A stretch of DNA of 19,994 nt. Origin: DASPMP01 sp035758925 (GTDB lineage Bacteria > Gemmatimonadota > Gemmatimonadetes > Gemmatimonadales > Gemmatimonadaceae). Positions 7,750 through 14,525 of the stretch are shown here, one piece after another. The position numbers were made by a program, and so were the translations under genes. How positions within the stretch are numbered: position 1 is the first letter of the stretch; each line of letters starts with the position of its first letter. The notes beneath the pieces are model-generated. The model was not told the origin of the DNA. It saw nothing but the letters and a program-made list of their open reading frames with translations, and did not search any database. The DNA lies in contig DASTVV010000051.1 of the NCBI GenBank assembly GCA_035758925.1, forward strand, positions 1 to 19,994, written 5' to 3'.

Positions 7750-7822
7750 GGCTTCGTCTCGCAAAGGCTCCCGGGCTGGCTTGGTCTCGCAAGGCTGCCC
7801 CGGGGTTGGCTTTGTCTCGCAA
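7750..7822. repeat. Three degenerate tandem repeats (28 and 30 bp periods)
   Basis: The core GGCTT(C/G/T)GTCTCGCAA-type motif begins at 7750, 7778 and 7808 (copies 14-15 bases long), with G/C-rich spacers between. The array lies immediately upstream of the amidase-family gene start on the minus strand, so it would sit in its promoter or leader. Because the spacing is near a multiple of three, the minus strand reads as weakly repeated ARDEAGPEA/LRDQASPGA/LRDKANPGA peptides, but I see no evidence that these are translated. Confidence 0.7.
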
Positions 7823-7837
7823 GGGCCACGTACTGCC

Positions 7838-7960
7838 GAATCCTGATTCTACAGATGCATCCGGATCTTTCAATGCACGAAACACAGTTCATCGCGCCTG
7901 GCGTGATGGACTTTGTTATGTGCGATTCAGGCTCAGGGTGAATCCGGTGAATCCGGATCC
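7838..7960. repeat. Large ungapped hairpin, 59-bp arms and 5-base loop
   Basis: Arm 7838-7896 matches the reverse complement of 7902-7960 in 40 of 59 positions without gaps, around the loop CCTGG (7897-7901); several mismatches become G-U pairs in RNA. It fills most of the spacer between the divergent amidase-family gene and the dehydrogenase pair. It may be a degenerate palindromic mobile element or a structured leader. Direct repeats GAATCCGGT/GAATCCGGA lie inside the right arm. Confidence 0.7.
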
Positions 7961-8064
7961 TATACGTGGCCCCGCGCGAAGGACCCGGGATGGCCACCGG
8001 AATGCCGCGAATGGCTCGGACCCGAGACTCTAACCAACCCGCGGTTCGTGGAATAGGATTCGGA
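7961..8064. other. Upstream region of the dehydrogenase pair, no gene seen
   Basis: Between the hairpin and the ATG at 8065 no coding motif is visible. An open frame runs through in phase with the downstream gene (ATG 7966), but the Tat signal starts at 8065, so this segment is taken as 5' leader and promoter region. AGGA lies about 8 bases before the chosen start. I found no convincing -35/-10 pair. Confidence 0.5.
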
Positions 8065-8646
8065 ATGGAACGACGCCAAGTAGTGCGACTCCTCGGCTCC
8101 GCGCTCGCCCTTCCTCTGCTGCCGCGCAGCGCCGACGCCGCCCTCGACCTCGCCGACAAGTTCCATCGCCGGCTCGCCAGCACCGAGGTCCCGTTCCGGA
8201 CGCTGAACGCCGACCAGCAGAAACTCGTGACGCTGATCTCGGAGATGGTCATCCCCGAGACCGACACGCCCGGCGCGACGAGCGTCAAGGTACCCGAGTT
8301 CATCGATCTGCTCCTGAGCGAGTGGGCGAGCGATGACGAGAAGAAGGGATTCCTTACTGGGCTCACCGACATCGATGCGAAAGCCGCTGCGCTTTCGGCA
8401 GCGTCCACGCAGCAGGCGCGCGTGTCGAAATTCGTCGAGCTGGATCAGGCGCAGCGCGTGGAGCTCCTCAAGACGCTCGATGCCGCCCGCGGCGACAGGG
8501 CTGGCGCCGGCCTCGCATTCGGCCGACTCAAGCAGCTCACGGTGTACGGCTACTTCACGTCTCAGGTTGTCCAGCAGAAGATCCTGAAGACGCGGATGTA
8601 CTTCGACAGCTATCAGGGCAACGTCCCCTTCACGCCGGCGGTCTGA
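8065..8646 (+). CDS. Gluconate 2-dehydrogenase subunit 3 family protein (Tat-exported)
   Basis: A 193-residue small subunit that accompanies GMC-type membrane dehydrogenases. In that family subunit 3 carries the twin-arginine signal and is thought to carry the flavoprotein subunit across the membrane. Here the N-terminus ERRQVVRLLGSALALPLLP is a Tat-like signal. The body (LNADQQKLVTLISEMVIPETDTPGA ... GYFTSQVVQQKI, residues about 50-180) matches the Gluconate_2-dh3 pattern, with its conserved IPxTxTPGA segment. It starts at ATG 8065 with AGGA ahead. Only one base separates its stop from the start of the GMC oxidoreductase, so the two are certainly co-transcribed. Confidence 0.9.
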   Translation: MERRQVVRLLGSALALPLLPRSADAALDLADKFHRRLASTEVPFRTLNADQQKLVTLISEMVIPETDTPGATSVKVPEFIDLLLSEWASDDEKKGFLTGLTDIDAKAAALSAASTQQARVSKFVELDQAQRVELLKTLDAARGDRAGAGLAFGRLKQLTVYGYFTSQVVQQKILKTRMYFDSYQGNVPFTPAV

Positions 8647-8647
8647 C

Positions 8648-10336
8648 ATGCCACCACTCACCTACGACGCGATCGTCGTCGGCTCAGGCATCTCGGGCGG
8701 TTGGGCGGCGAAAGAGCTCACCGAGAAGGGGCTGCGCACCATCGTGCTCGAGGCGGGGCGTCCCATCAATCCCGCCGTGGACTACGTGGAGCACGTGCCG
8801 CCTTACGAGCTGCGCTACCGCGGCATGGGCGACCGGAACCGCATCGAGCGTTATCAGCCCATCCAGCGCCAATGCGGCGCCTGCAACGAGTACTCGGGAA
8901 AGTTCTTCGTCAACGATCTGGACAACCCCTACTCGTTCCCTGAAGACAAGCCCTTCTCGTGGATTCGCGGGCGGCAGGTGGGCGGGCGCTCCATCATGTG
9001 GGGACGCTGCGTCTTCCGCTGGAGTGACCTCGATTACGAAGCGAACCTGAAGGAAGGCGTTGGGGTCGACTGGCCCATTCGCTACGCGGACATGGCGCCC
9101 TGGTGGAGCCACGTCGAGCGGTTCGTGGGCGTGCAGGGAAAGAAGGAGGGACTGGCGCACCTTCCCGATGGCGAGTTCCTCGAGCCGTGGCCGATGAACA
9201 TCGCCGAGCAGAAAGCCAGGGAGGCGCTGCTGCGGAAGTTCAACGGCGAGCGTCTCATCACCAACATGCGCTTGGCGGTGCTGAGCCAGGATCACGGCGG
9301 ACGCGCCAAGTGTCACCTCTGCGGCCACTGCGAGCGGGGCTGCTCGACCTTCTCGTACTTCAGCAGTCTCAACGCGACGCTGCCGGCGGCCCAGAAGACG
9401 GGCCGGCTGACGGTGCGCCCCTTCAGCGTGGTGCACAGCGTCATCTACGATCCGAAGACGCGCCTCGCGAAGGGCGTGCGCTTCGTCGACGCGAACACCC
9501 GGAAGATGCAGGAGGTGTACGCGAAGATCGTCTTCCTCAACGCCTCCGCGCTGGAGAGCGCGCGCATCCTGCTCAACTCGGCGACGCCGGAATTCCCCGC
9601 GGGGCTGGGCAACTCGAGCGGCGAGCTGGGACACAACGTGATGGATCACATCATGGGCGGCGGCGCGACTGGGACGCTTCCGTGGGCGCGCGACCGGCGT
9701 GAGCTGGGGAATCGTCCGGACGCGATCTATGTCCCGCGCTTCCGGAACGTGAAGACCAAGCACCCCGACTTCGTGCGCGGCTACGGCTTCGAGGGACGCG
9801 CCGAACGCGAGGGCTGGCAGCGCGGAATGTGGTCCGACGGATTCGGCACGGGATTCAAGAAGTCCCTCATCGGCGACCTCGGTCCGTGGGAGCTGTCGCT
9901 CTACGGCTTCGGTGAGATGCTGCCGAGGCACGAGAACCGGATCGAGATCGATCCGCACCTTGTGGACGCGTGGGGGATTCCCGCGCTTCGCATAACGGTG
10001 GCGTACGGCGAGAACGAGAAGAAGCTGTTCGAGGACATGATCGTGACCGCGCAGGAGATGCTGGAGGCGATCGGGGCGACGAACATCCGCCCGACGCGGG
10101 ACGACAATCCGCCGGGGCTCGTGATCCACGAGATGGGGACGGCGCGCATGGGACGTGACCCGAAGACGTCGGTGCTGAACGCGCACAACCAGCTGTGGGA
10201 CGTGAAGAACGTGTTTATGACCGATGGGGCGTGCATGGCGTCGACGGCGAATCAGAATCCGAGCATTACGTACATGGCATTGACGGCGCGTGCGGCGGAT
10301 TACGCGGTGCGACAGTTGAATCGGCGCGAGCTCTAG
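8648..10336 (+). CDS. GMC-family FAD-dependent oxidoreductase, gluconate 2-dehydrogenase-like large subunit
   Basis: A 562-residue flavoprotein that probably oxidises a sugar, sugar acid or other alcohol and passes electrons to a membrane acceptor. The N-terminus has the FAD-binding motif VVGSGISGG (Gly12, Gly14, Gly17) and the following ELTEKGLRTIVLEAG. GRQVGGRSIMWGR is the second FAD contact typical of GMC enzymes. The C-terminal GMC domain has HEMGTARMG (His494) and ANQNPSITYMAL (Asn537), the catalytic His-Asn pair. Cysteines in QRQCGACNEY and CHLCGHCERGC are notable and could bind a metal or cluster, though none is established here. It has no export signal of its own, consistent with piggy-back export with the upstream Tat subunit. 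No cytochrome c subunit gene lies downstream in the window. Confidence 0.92.
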   Translation: MPPLTYDAIVVGSGISGGWAAKELTEKGLRTIVLEAGRPINPAVDYVEHVPPYELRYRGMGDRNRIERYQPIQRQCGACNEYSGKFFVNDLDNPYSFPEDKPFSWIRGRQVGGRSIMWGRCVFRWSDLDYEANLKEGVGVDWPIRYADMAPWWSHVERFVGVQGKKEGLAHLPDGEFLEPWPMNIAEQKAREALLRKFNGERLITNMRLAVLSQDHGGRAKCHLCGHCERGCSTFSYFSSLNATLPAAQKTGRLTVRPFSVVHSVIYDPKTRLAKGVRFVDANTRKMQEVYAKIVFLNASALESARILLNSATPEFPAGLGNSSGELGHNVMDHIMGGGATGTLPWARDRRELGNRPDAIYVPRFRNVKTKHPDFVRGYGFEGRAEREGWQRGMWSDGFGTGFKKSLIGDLGPWELSLYGFGEMLPRHENRIEIDPHLVDAWGIPALRITVAYGENEKKLFEDMIVTAQEMLEAIGATNIRPTRDDNPPGLVIHEMGTARMGRDPKTSVLNAHNQLWDVKNVFMTDGACMASTANQNPSITYMALTARAADYAVRQLNRREL

Positions 10337-10665
10337 GCAATTGGTATTTGGGTGGTGGCGGTGCGGGTGGGGTTCCCGCAGCGGAATACGCTGCGCTCCT
10401 CGTCGCTCTCGCTCCGTCACTACGCTCCTACGCTCCGCTCCTACGCTCCGCTCCTACGCTCCGCTCCTGCGGTGCTCGCTGGCCTCGCCGGCCGCGCATA
10501 TGGCGCGGCTCGGCTCGGACATTCCGCTTGCTGGGAACCCCACCCCCACCGACCCACACCCAAGTGCAATGCCTAGCCTCACACACCTTACACCGCTAAC
10601 CCAACACCTCTAACCGTCCGCGGCTGACACCACACCCATCATACCTCACCTCCAACCCCAATCTC
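10337..10665. other. Gene-free spacer holding an inverted-repeat element and a pyrimidine-rich leader
   Basis: A 329-bp gap. The first two thirds hold the repeat element annotated separately (10365-10545). The remainder (10546-10665) is C/A-rich with few G on the plus strand and contains no gene motif, no clear promoter pair and no ribosome site before the TTG at 10666. Confidence 0.6.
10365..10545. repeat. Element with about 24-bp inverted ends enclosing 13-bp tandem repeats
   Basis: The left end 10365-10387 (GGGTGGGGTTCCC then GCAGCGGAAT) matches the reverse complement of the right end 10521-10545, apart from a 2-base gap and one mismatch. Inside, CTACGCTCCGCTC is repeated three times perfectly (10428-10440, 10441-10453, 10454-10466), preceded by a partial copy at 10420-10427. 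The interior carries no open frame worth reporting. The layout resembles a small non-autonomous element, or a strong terminator-like structure behind the GMC gene. Confidence 0.75.
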
Positions 10666-11565
10666 TTGCCGTCACCGCGTATTCTCAGATCGCTCTTGGC
10701 CACGGCCGTCCTGGCAGCCGGTGCGGCGTGCGCCCGGGAAACGCCGGCGCGTGACCCCGCGGCAGCGCCGCTGCTCTTCCTTACGGATTTTGGCATGAAG
10801 GACGGCGCGGTCGCGGTGTGCAAGGGCGTCATGCTCGGAATCGCCCCAAACCTGCGCATCGTGGATCTCACGCACGAGACGCCGGCGTACGACATCGAGA
10901 CGGCCGGCGAGGTGATCGAGCAGGCGCTTCCCTTCTATCCGCCGGGCACCGTCGTGGTCGCGGTGGTCGATCCGGGCGTTGGCAGTGAGCGCAAGCCGAT
11001 GGCGGCCCTGACGAAGAAGGGCCACCTGCTCGTCGGGCCGGACAACGGGATCTTCACGCTCGCGCTCGCGACCGAGGGATTGGATCGCGCGGTCGAGCTG
11101 ACGAAGGCGAAGTATTTCCGACAGGCGGACAAGTCATTCACGTTCCACGGCCGCGACATCTTCTCGCCCGTCGGCGCGCATCTCGCCGCTGGGACACCGA
11201 TCGACTCACTTGGACCGGCATTGGTGCCGGTGAAGCTGGATGTCCAGCCTGCACGGCTGTCCGCTGGAGCGATCGCCGGAATCGTGCGCTACATCGAGGA
11301 CCCGTACGGCAACGTGGTCACGAACATCCCGGCCGCAATGCTGGACTCCGTGGCCCGCATGGGCGACCGGCTGGACGTCCGCATCGGGCCAAAATCGTAT
11401 CGCCTGCCGTGGCGGAACACGTTCAGCGATGTTTCAGTCGGGTCACCGCTGGCGGTGATGCAGTCGCGCGGCGTCCTGTCGTTCTCGATCAATCAGGGCG
11501 ACTTCGCGAAACGATACAACATCAAGCGCCACGACGTCGTCACGGTGCGACGCGTGGCTCCGTAA
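10666..11565 (+). CDS. SAM hydrolase (DUF62, SAM hydroxide adenosyltransferase family) with an export signal
   Basis: A 299-residue member of the family that hydrolyses S-adenosylmethionine to adenosine and methionine. Catalytic landmarks are LLFLTDFGMKDG, VVDPGVGSER, GPDNGIF and FTFHGRDIFSPVGAHL. They include the Asp-Arg-His set described for this family (here Asp102, Arg109, His161). The family core begins near residue 36. Ahead of it lies a hydrophobic signal, RILRSLLATAVLAAGAAC, with either a weak lipobox (GAAC, Cys22) or an AXA-type cleavage site (ACA before RET). The start is TTG 10666: no in-frame ATG or GTG exists upstream nearby and no ribosome site is visible, so the exact start is uncertain. 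The hydrophobic segment lies within the only frame that yields the complete core. A YCII-family gene follows after 15 bp. Confidence 0.85.
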   Translation: MPSPRILRSLLATAVLAAGAACARETPARDPAAAPLLFLTDFGMKDGAVAVCKGVMLGIAPNLRIVDLTHETPAYDIETAGEVIEQALPFYPPGTVVVAVVDPGVGSERKPMAALTKKGHLLVGPDNGIFTLALATEGLDRAVELTKAKYFRQADKSFTFHGRDIFSPVGAHLAAGTPIDSLGPALVPVKLDVQPARLSAGAIAGIVRYIEDPYGNVVTNIPAAMLDSVARMGDRLDVRIGPKSYRLPWRNTFSDVSVGSPLAVMQSRGVLSFSINQGDFAKRYNIKRHDVVTVRRVAP

Positions 11566-11569
11566 CACC

Positions 11570-11576
11570 GGAGGTG
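11570..11576 (+). promoter_or_regulatory. Strong ribosome binding site of the YCII-family gene
   Basis: GGAGGTG lies 4 bases before ATG 11581 and between the stop of the SAM hydrolase gene and that start. It fixes the start and contrasts with the weak sites of most genes here. Confidence 0.8.
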
Positions 11577-11580
11577 TCGG

Positions 11581-11976
11581 ATGAAGTTCTTGTTGCTCAT
11601 CTACAACGATCCCAACCTGCTGGAGACGATGCCCGCCTCGGAGTTCGACGCGGACATGCGCCACTGTCTGGCGAACGCGGACGATCTGCGCGCGGAAGGT
11701 CGCTTGCTCGACTCGCAGATGCTACAGAAGCCCGCGACCGCGAAGTCGCTGCGCGTCCGCAACGGACGCACGACGATCAGCGACGGACCGTTCGCGGAAG
11801 CAAAGGAGTTCCTCGGCGGCTTCAACCTCATCGAGGCGCAGGACATGGACGAGGCCCTGCGCATCGCGGCGCAGTTCCCCTGGGCCAAGAGCGGTTGTGT
11901 CGAGGTCAGGCCGGTCGAGGACATCGAGCGCGTGCGGCAACGGGTCAACGGGGTGAGCTCGGCCGTGCACGCGTAG
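11581..11976 (+). CDS. YCII/DGPF-domain protein
   Basis: A 131-residue protein of the YCII-related (DGPF) family, small dimeric alpha/beta-barrel proteins with ferredoxin-like folds often found near sigma factors and of mostly unknown activity. It opens MKFLLLIYND, has the name-giving DGPFAEAKEFLGGFNLIEA and the usual following segment with EALRIAAQFPWAKSGCVEVRPV. Length is normal for the family. The ATG at 11581 is preceded by GGAGGTG. It lies 15 bp after the SAM hydrolase gene and probably shares its transcript. It converges on the ccdA-like gene 17 bp away with no terminator visible between them. No sigma factor gene is adjacent. Confidence 0.88.
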   Translation: MKFLLLIYNDPNLLETMPASEFDADMRHCLANADDLRAEGRLLDSQMLQKPATAKSLRVRNGRTTISDGPFAEAKEFLGGFNLIEAQDMDEALRIAAQFPWAKSGCVEVRPVEDIERVRQRVNGVSSAVHA

Positions 11977-11993
11977 CCCGCGCGCCTGCGACG

Positions 11994-12704
11994 CTAGAGT
12001 CTTTCTCTGAGAAAGTCAGGTGTCAGCGACTGCAGTGTGCCCGTGAGCAACGGCAGATAGCCGGTCACCATCAGCACTCCCAGCGCGAGCACCAGCACAC
12101 CGGAGAGTCGCGAGACCCATACGAGGTGCTTGCTGTACGCGCGGGTGAGCTCGATGAGCCGTTCCACCGCGACGGCCGACAGCACAAACGGGATCGCAAG
12201 TCCGAGCGCGTAGATGAACAGGAGTCCCACGCCGACCGAGAGATCGGCCCGCGTCGCCGTATAGGTGAGAATCCCGCCCAGAATGGGACCGATGCACGGC
12301 GTCCATCCCGCTCCGAACGCAACGCCCACCAGCACGCTGCCGAGATAGCCCACCGGCTTGTCGCTGAGGTGCACGCGTCGCTCGCGTCCGAACGGCGTGA
12401 CGTTGAGCACGCCGAGCAGGTAGAGGCCGAAGATGATGACCAGGACGCCGCCGATCCGCGTGAGCCACACGCGCTGGTGGATGAGCAGCCGTCCGACGGC
12501 CGTCGCGGTCGCGCCCAACAGGATGAACACGATCGTGAAGCCCAGGATGAAGAGCAGCGCATGCACCAGCGACGAGCGGCGCGCGCGCTGCACGTCGTCC
12601 AGCGACATCCCGGTCACGAACGTGAGATAGCTCGGGACGAGGGGCAGGACACACGGCGAGAGGAAGCTGAGCAGCCCCGCCGTGAAGGCCGCGAGAACGA
12701 TCAG
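11994..12704 (-). CDS. ccdA: CcdA-family thiol-redox membrane protein, CTG start
   Basis: A 236-residue polytopic membrane protein that moves reducing equivalents from cytosolic thioredoxin across the membrane, for cytochrome c maturation or periplasmic thiol reduction. Both redox motifs are present: SFLSPCVLPLVPSYL in the first membrane segment and GAGWTPCIGPILGG in the fourth. Six hydrophobic segments fit the family. The first in-frame ATG/GTG-type codon is GTG 12617, which would delete the first segment and its cysteine, and there is no ATG, GTG or TTG between it and the upstream in-frame stop. A CTG at 12704-12702 overlaps the TGA of the preceding gene (12703-12701) as CTGA, mirroring the usual ATGA coupling, and gives the normal family length. 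I therefore take CTG as the start. Confidence 0.87.
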   Translation of the reverse strand: MIVLAAFTAGLLSFLSPCVLPLVPSYLTFVTGMSLDDVQRARRSSLVHALLFILGFTIVFILLGATATAVGRLLIHQRVWLTRIGGVLVIIFGLYLLGVLNVTPFGRERRVHLSDKPVGYLGSVLVGVAFGAGWTPCIGPILGGILTYTATRADLSVGVGLLFIYALGLAIPFVLSAVAVERLIELTRAYSKHLVWVSRLSGVLVLALGVLMVTGYLPLLTGTLQSLTPDFLRERL

Positions 12705-13312
12705 ACGGCCTGGCCCTGGACGACTTCTTTCGGCGGCAGGAGCGCGCGGAACTCATCGCCGCTCAACTTCCGCGGCTCCTCGGCGTCGCCCGACCGCCGT
12801 TGCACGCCTTGCACGACCCTGTCGACCGTAATGAGTGGCGCGTCGGCCTCGGCGTGGATGTCGAACGTCCATTTGCCGCGCTCGGGGCCCTTGAGCGTCA
12901 GTCGATACTTCGCCGTGTATACCGCCAATCGCTCGTCAGCCGCTATCGAAGCGTTCTCGGCGGCCTCCGCAACGTCTGAATCGGCGGCCGCGTTGAGCTG
13001 CGCGCGAAGGTGCTGTGGCGCGCTCGCTCGCCGTTGGCTCTCGGCGTCGCCTTCGGCGCCGGTGGGGACCGCGAGATCGTTGGCGACGTGCTCGGTGGCG
13101 CCTTCGGTGCCAGTCGCGTCAGGATCACTGACAAAGCCGGCTTCCGCGACCGCGGCATCCTTGCGTTCGCGAACGGCCAGAACGGCGACGCCGCTCTCGA
13201 GCCCGCCCGCCTTCATCGGGTGGAAGAGATGCACTTCCGCTACGTCCTCGGGATTCACCTTGTCCGCGATGGCGGAAACGAACCGCTCGCGGGTGATGTC
13301 GCGCTCGTTCAT
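12701..13312 (-). CDS. Conserved-looking hypothetical protein with acidic Ala-rich middle
   Basis: A 203-residue protein that I do not recognise. Residues 1-55 (ending HPMKAGGLESGVAVLAVRE) and residues about 130-203 (YTAKYRLTLKGPERGKWTFDIHAEADAPLITVDRVV) look like ordered alpha/beta segments, while residues about 55-128 are Ala/Asp/Glu/Thr-rich and probably disordered. No signal peptide or membrane segment is visible. Its ATG overlaps the stop of the upstream ornithine cyclodeaminase-like gene as ATGA (13309-13312), and its stop overlaps the CTG of ccdA. It is thus the middle gene of a tightly coupled three-gene unit, which supports it being real and suggests a role linked to the upstream enzyme. 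Confidence 0.8.
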   Translation of the reverse strand: MNERDITRERFVSAIADKVNPEDVAEVHLFHPMKAGGLESGVAVLAVRERKDAAVAEAGFVSDPDATGTEGATEHVANDLAVPTGAEGDAESQRRASAPQHLRAQLNAAADSDVAEAAENASIAADERLAVYTAKYRLTLKGPERGKWTFDIHAEADAPLITVDRVVQGVQRRSGDAEEPRKLSGDEFRALLPPKEVVQGQAV

Positions 13313-14427
13313 CGGGCGGCTGCTCGCAGGGGTTGGGTGGGAGTGCGCTTGCCGGCGTCGAGCTCGCGCTCGACGTACAGCCGAAGGATGTGCATGAAGT
13401 CCTGCGCGTTCGTGACGACGCCGAACGCCTGGTGGGTGCCGCGGTCCTTGAGCTTGCTGACCACGAACTCGGACGAATCGACGCAGATGGTCGCGAGCTC
13501 GCGCATCGTGCCGTCCTCCTCGGTGACGAAGGCCGGCAGCATGTTGCCCGTGGCGATCGCGTGCAACGCGGTGGCGATGAGCACCGCCATCGTCGCCTTC
13601 ACGGTGTGGCCGCGCATCGCGTCCTGCGCCTGCTCCATGTCGGTGATCACGTCGGGCAACGGCCCGTCATCGCGAATGGAACCGGTGAGCACGAACGGCA
13701 CGTTGCTCACCACGCATGCGTGCATGATGCCGTCGGTGATGATGCCCTGCTTCACGGCGTTGGCGATGGAGCCGGCCGCGCGGACCATGTTGATGGCGCG
13801 CATGTGCAGGCCGTGTCCGCCCTGCGCGATCTCGCCGGTGCGGGTCATGCCCAGCGTCGTCCCGTAGATCGACGCCTCGATGTCGTGCACGGCTACGGCG
13901 TTGCCCGCCAGCAGCGCGCCGACGAATCCGTTCGAGACGAACCAGCTCATGTCGTTGCGCGCGCGCGAATGCACCAGCGCGGGACCGGTGACCCAGATGG
14001 GATACCCGCCGCGATCGCGCTCGGCCACGAGCAGCCGCGCCATGAGGGCGTAATCGATCGGCTTCTCGCGCGAGACCTCGCTGCTCATGAACTTGAACTC
14101 GCCCTCGGCTTCGCCGAAGAACGGCGCCGAGTGGACGAAGATGCCTTCCGTGCCGTCCTCGGCGGCCCCGATGGCGACCAGCTGTCCCTTGCGGACGCGA
14201 CGCCCCTCGCGGGCCCAGAGCTCCCCCTTCTCGTCCAGCATCAGTCCGGCATCCATCCGCGGCTCGTGCGGCATCTTCCACTGCCCTTTCACCTTCACAT
14301 ACGTGGGCAGGTTGGTGCTCGAGAAGAAGTTGTCCGGGAACACGCCGTCTGCCGGTGCGGCGGCAAATCGCGCGTCCGGCGCCGCGCGCAGGGGCGCAGC
14401 GGTCAGATCCGGGGGCGAGATTCTCAC
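13309..14427 (-). CDS. Archaeal-type ornithine cyclodeaminase-like protein (TIGR00300/LOR-SDH-like)
   Basis: A 372-residue protein that resembles the family containing archaeal ornithine cyclodeaminase and the C-terminal domain of cyanobacterial AgrE/ArgZ, which convert L-ornithine to L-proline and ammonia using a bound NAD. The strongest stretches are GPALVHSRARND (148-159), ALLAGNAVAVHDIEASIYGT (171-190), RAINMVRAAGSIANAV (210-225), FVLTGSIRDDGPLPDVIT (245-262) and the late ATICVDSSEFVVSKLKDRG. The N-terminal part has ISPPD and FFSSTNLPT. There is no separate arginine dihydrolase domain. The start is GTG 14427; no in-frame ATG gives a fuller product. It heads an operon with an unknown gene and ccdA, joined by 4-bp overlaps. 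Enzyme activity is inferred from recalled similarity only. Confidence 0.8.
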   Translation of the reverse strand: MRISPPDLTAAPLRAAPDARFAAAPADGVFPDNFFSSTNLPTYVKVKGQWKMPHEPRMDAGLMLDEKGELWAREGRRVRKGQLVAIGAAEDGTEGIFVHSAPFFGEAEGEFKFMSSEVSREKPIDYALMARLLVAERDRGGYPIWVTGPALVHSRARNDMSWFVSNGFVGALLAGNAVAVHDIEASIYGTTLGMTRTGEIAQGGHGLHMRAINMVRAAGSIANAVKQGIITDGIMHACVVSNVPFVLTGSIRDDGPLPDVITDMEQAQDAMRGHTVKATMAVLIATALHAIATGNMLPAFVTEEDGTMRELATICVDSSEFVVSKLKDRGTHQAFGVVTNAQDFMHILRLYVERELDAGKRTPTQPLRAAAR

Positions 14428-14525
14428 GCCCTAAAGCTAACTTCTCGCGCGTGAGCCAGACGAACGGTGCAGCCTGGCACGCGCGACGCCAGGCAATTAG
14501 GGGAAGCAGGGGAAGCAGGCCGGCG
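14428..14525. promoter_or_regulatory. Divergent upstream region
   Basis: This roughly 100-bp region separates the start of the cyclodeaminase-like operon (-) from the preferred start of the exported regulatory-domain protein (+) and must hold promoters for at least the former. It contains a 7-bp inverted repeat (GCCTGGC 14472-14478 with GCCAGGC 14488-14494) and a direct repeat GGGGAAGCA in two adjacent copies near 14500-14518. No convincing -35/-10 pair was found. Confidence 0.4.

Noticed and set aside
8684..10420. A long minus-strand open frame opposite the GMC oxidoreductase gene
   Set aside because: The plus-strand frame has complete GMC motifs; the antisense product is His/Arg-rich with no recognisable domain.
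11409..13397. A very long plus-strand open frame (over 600 codons) across the YCII gene and the ccdA region
   Set aside because: It runs antisense or out of frame to well-supported genes, has an Arg/Glu/Gln-skewed composition typical of GC-rich shadow frames, and shows no family motif.
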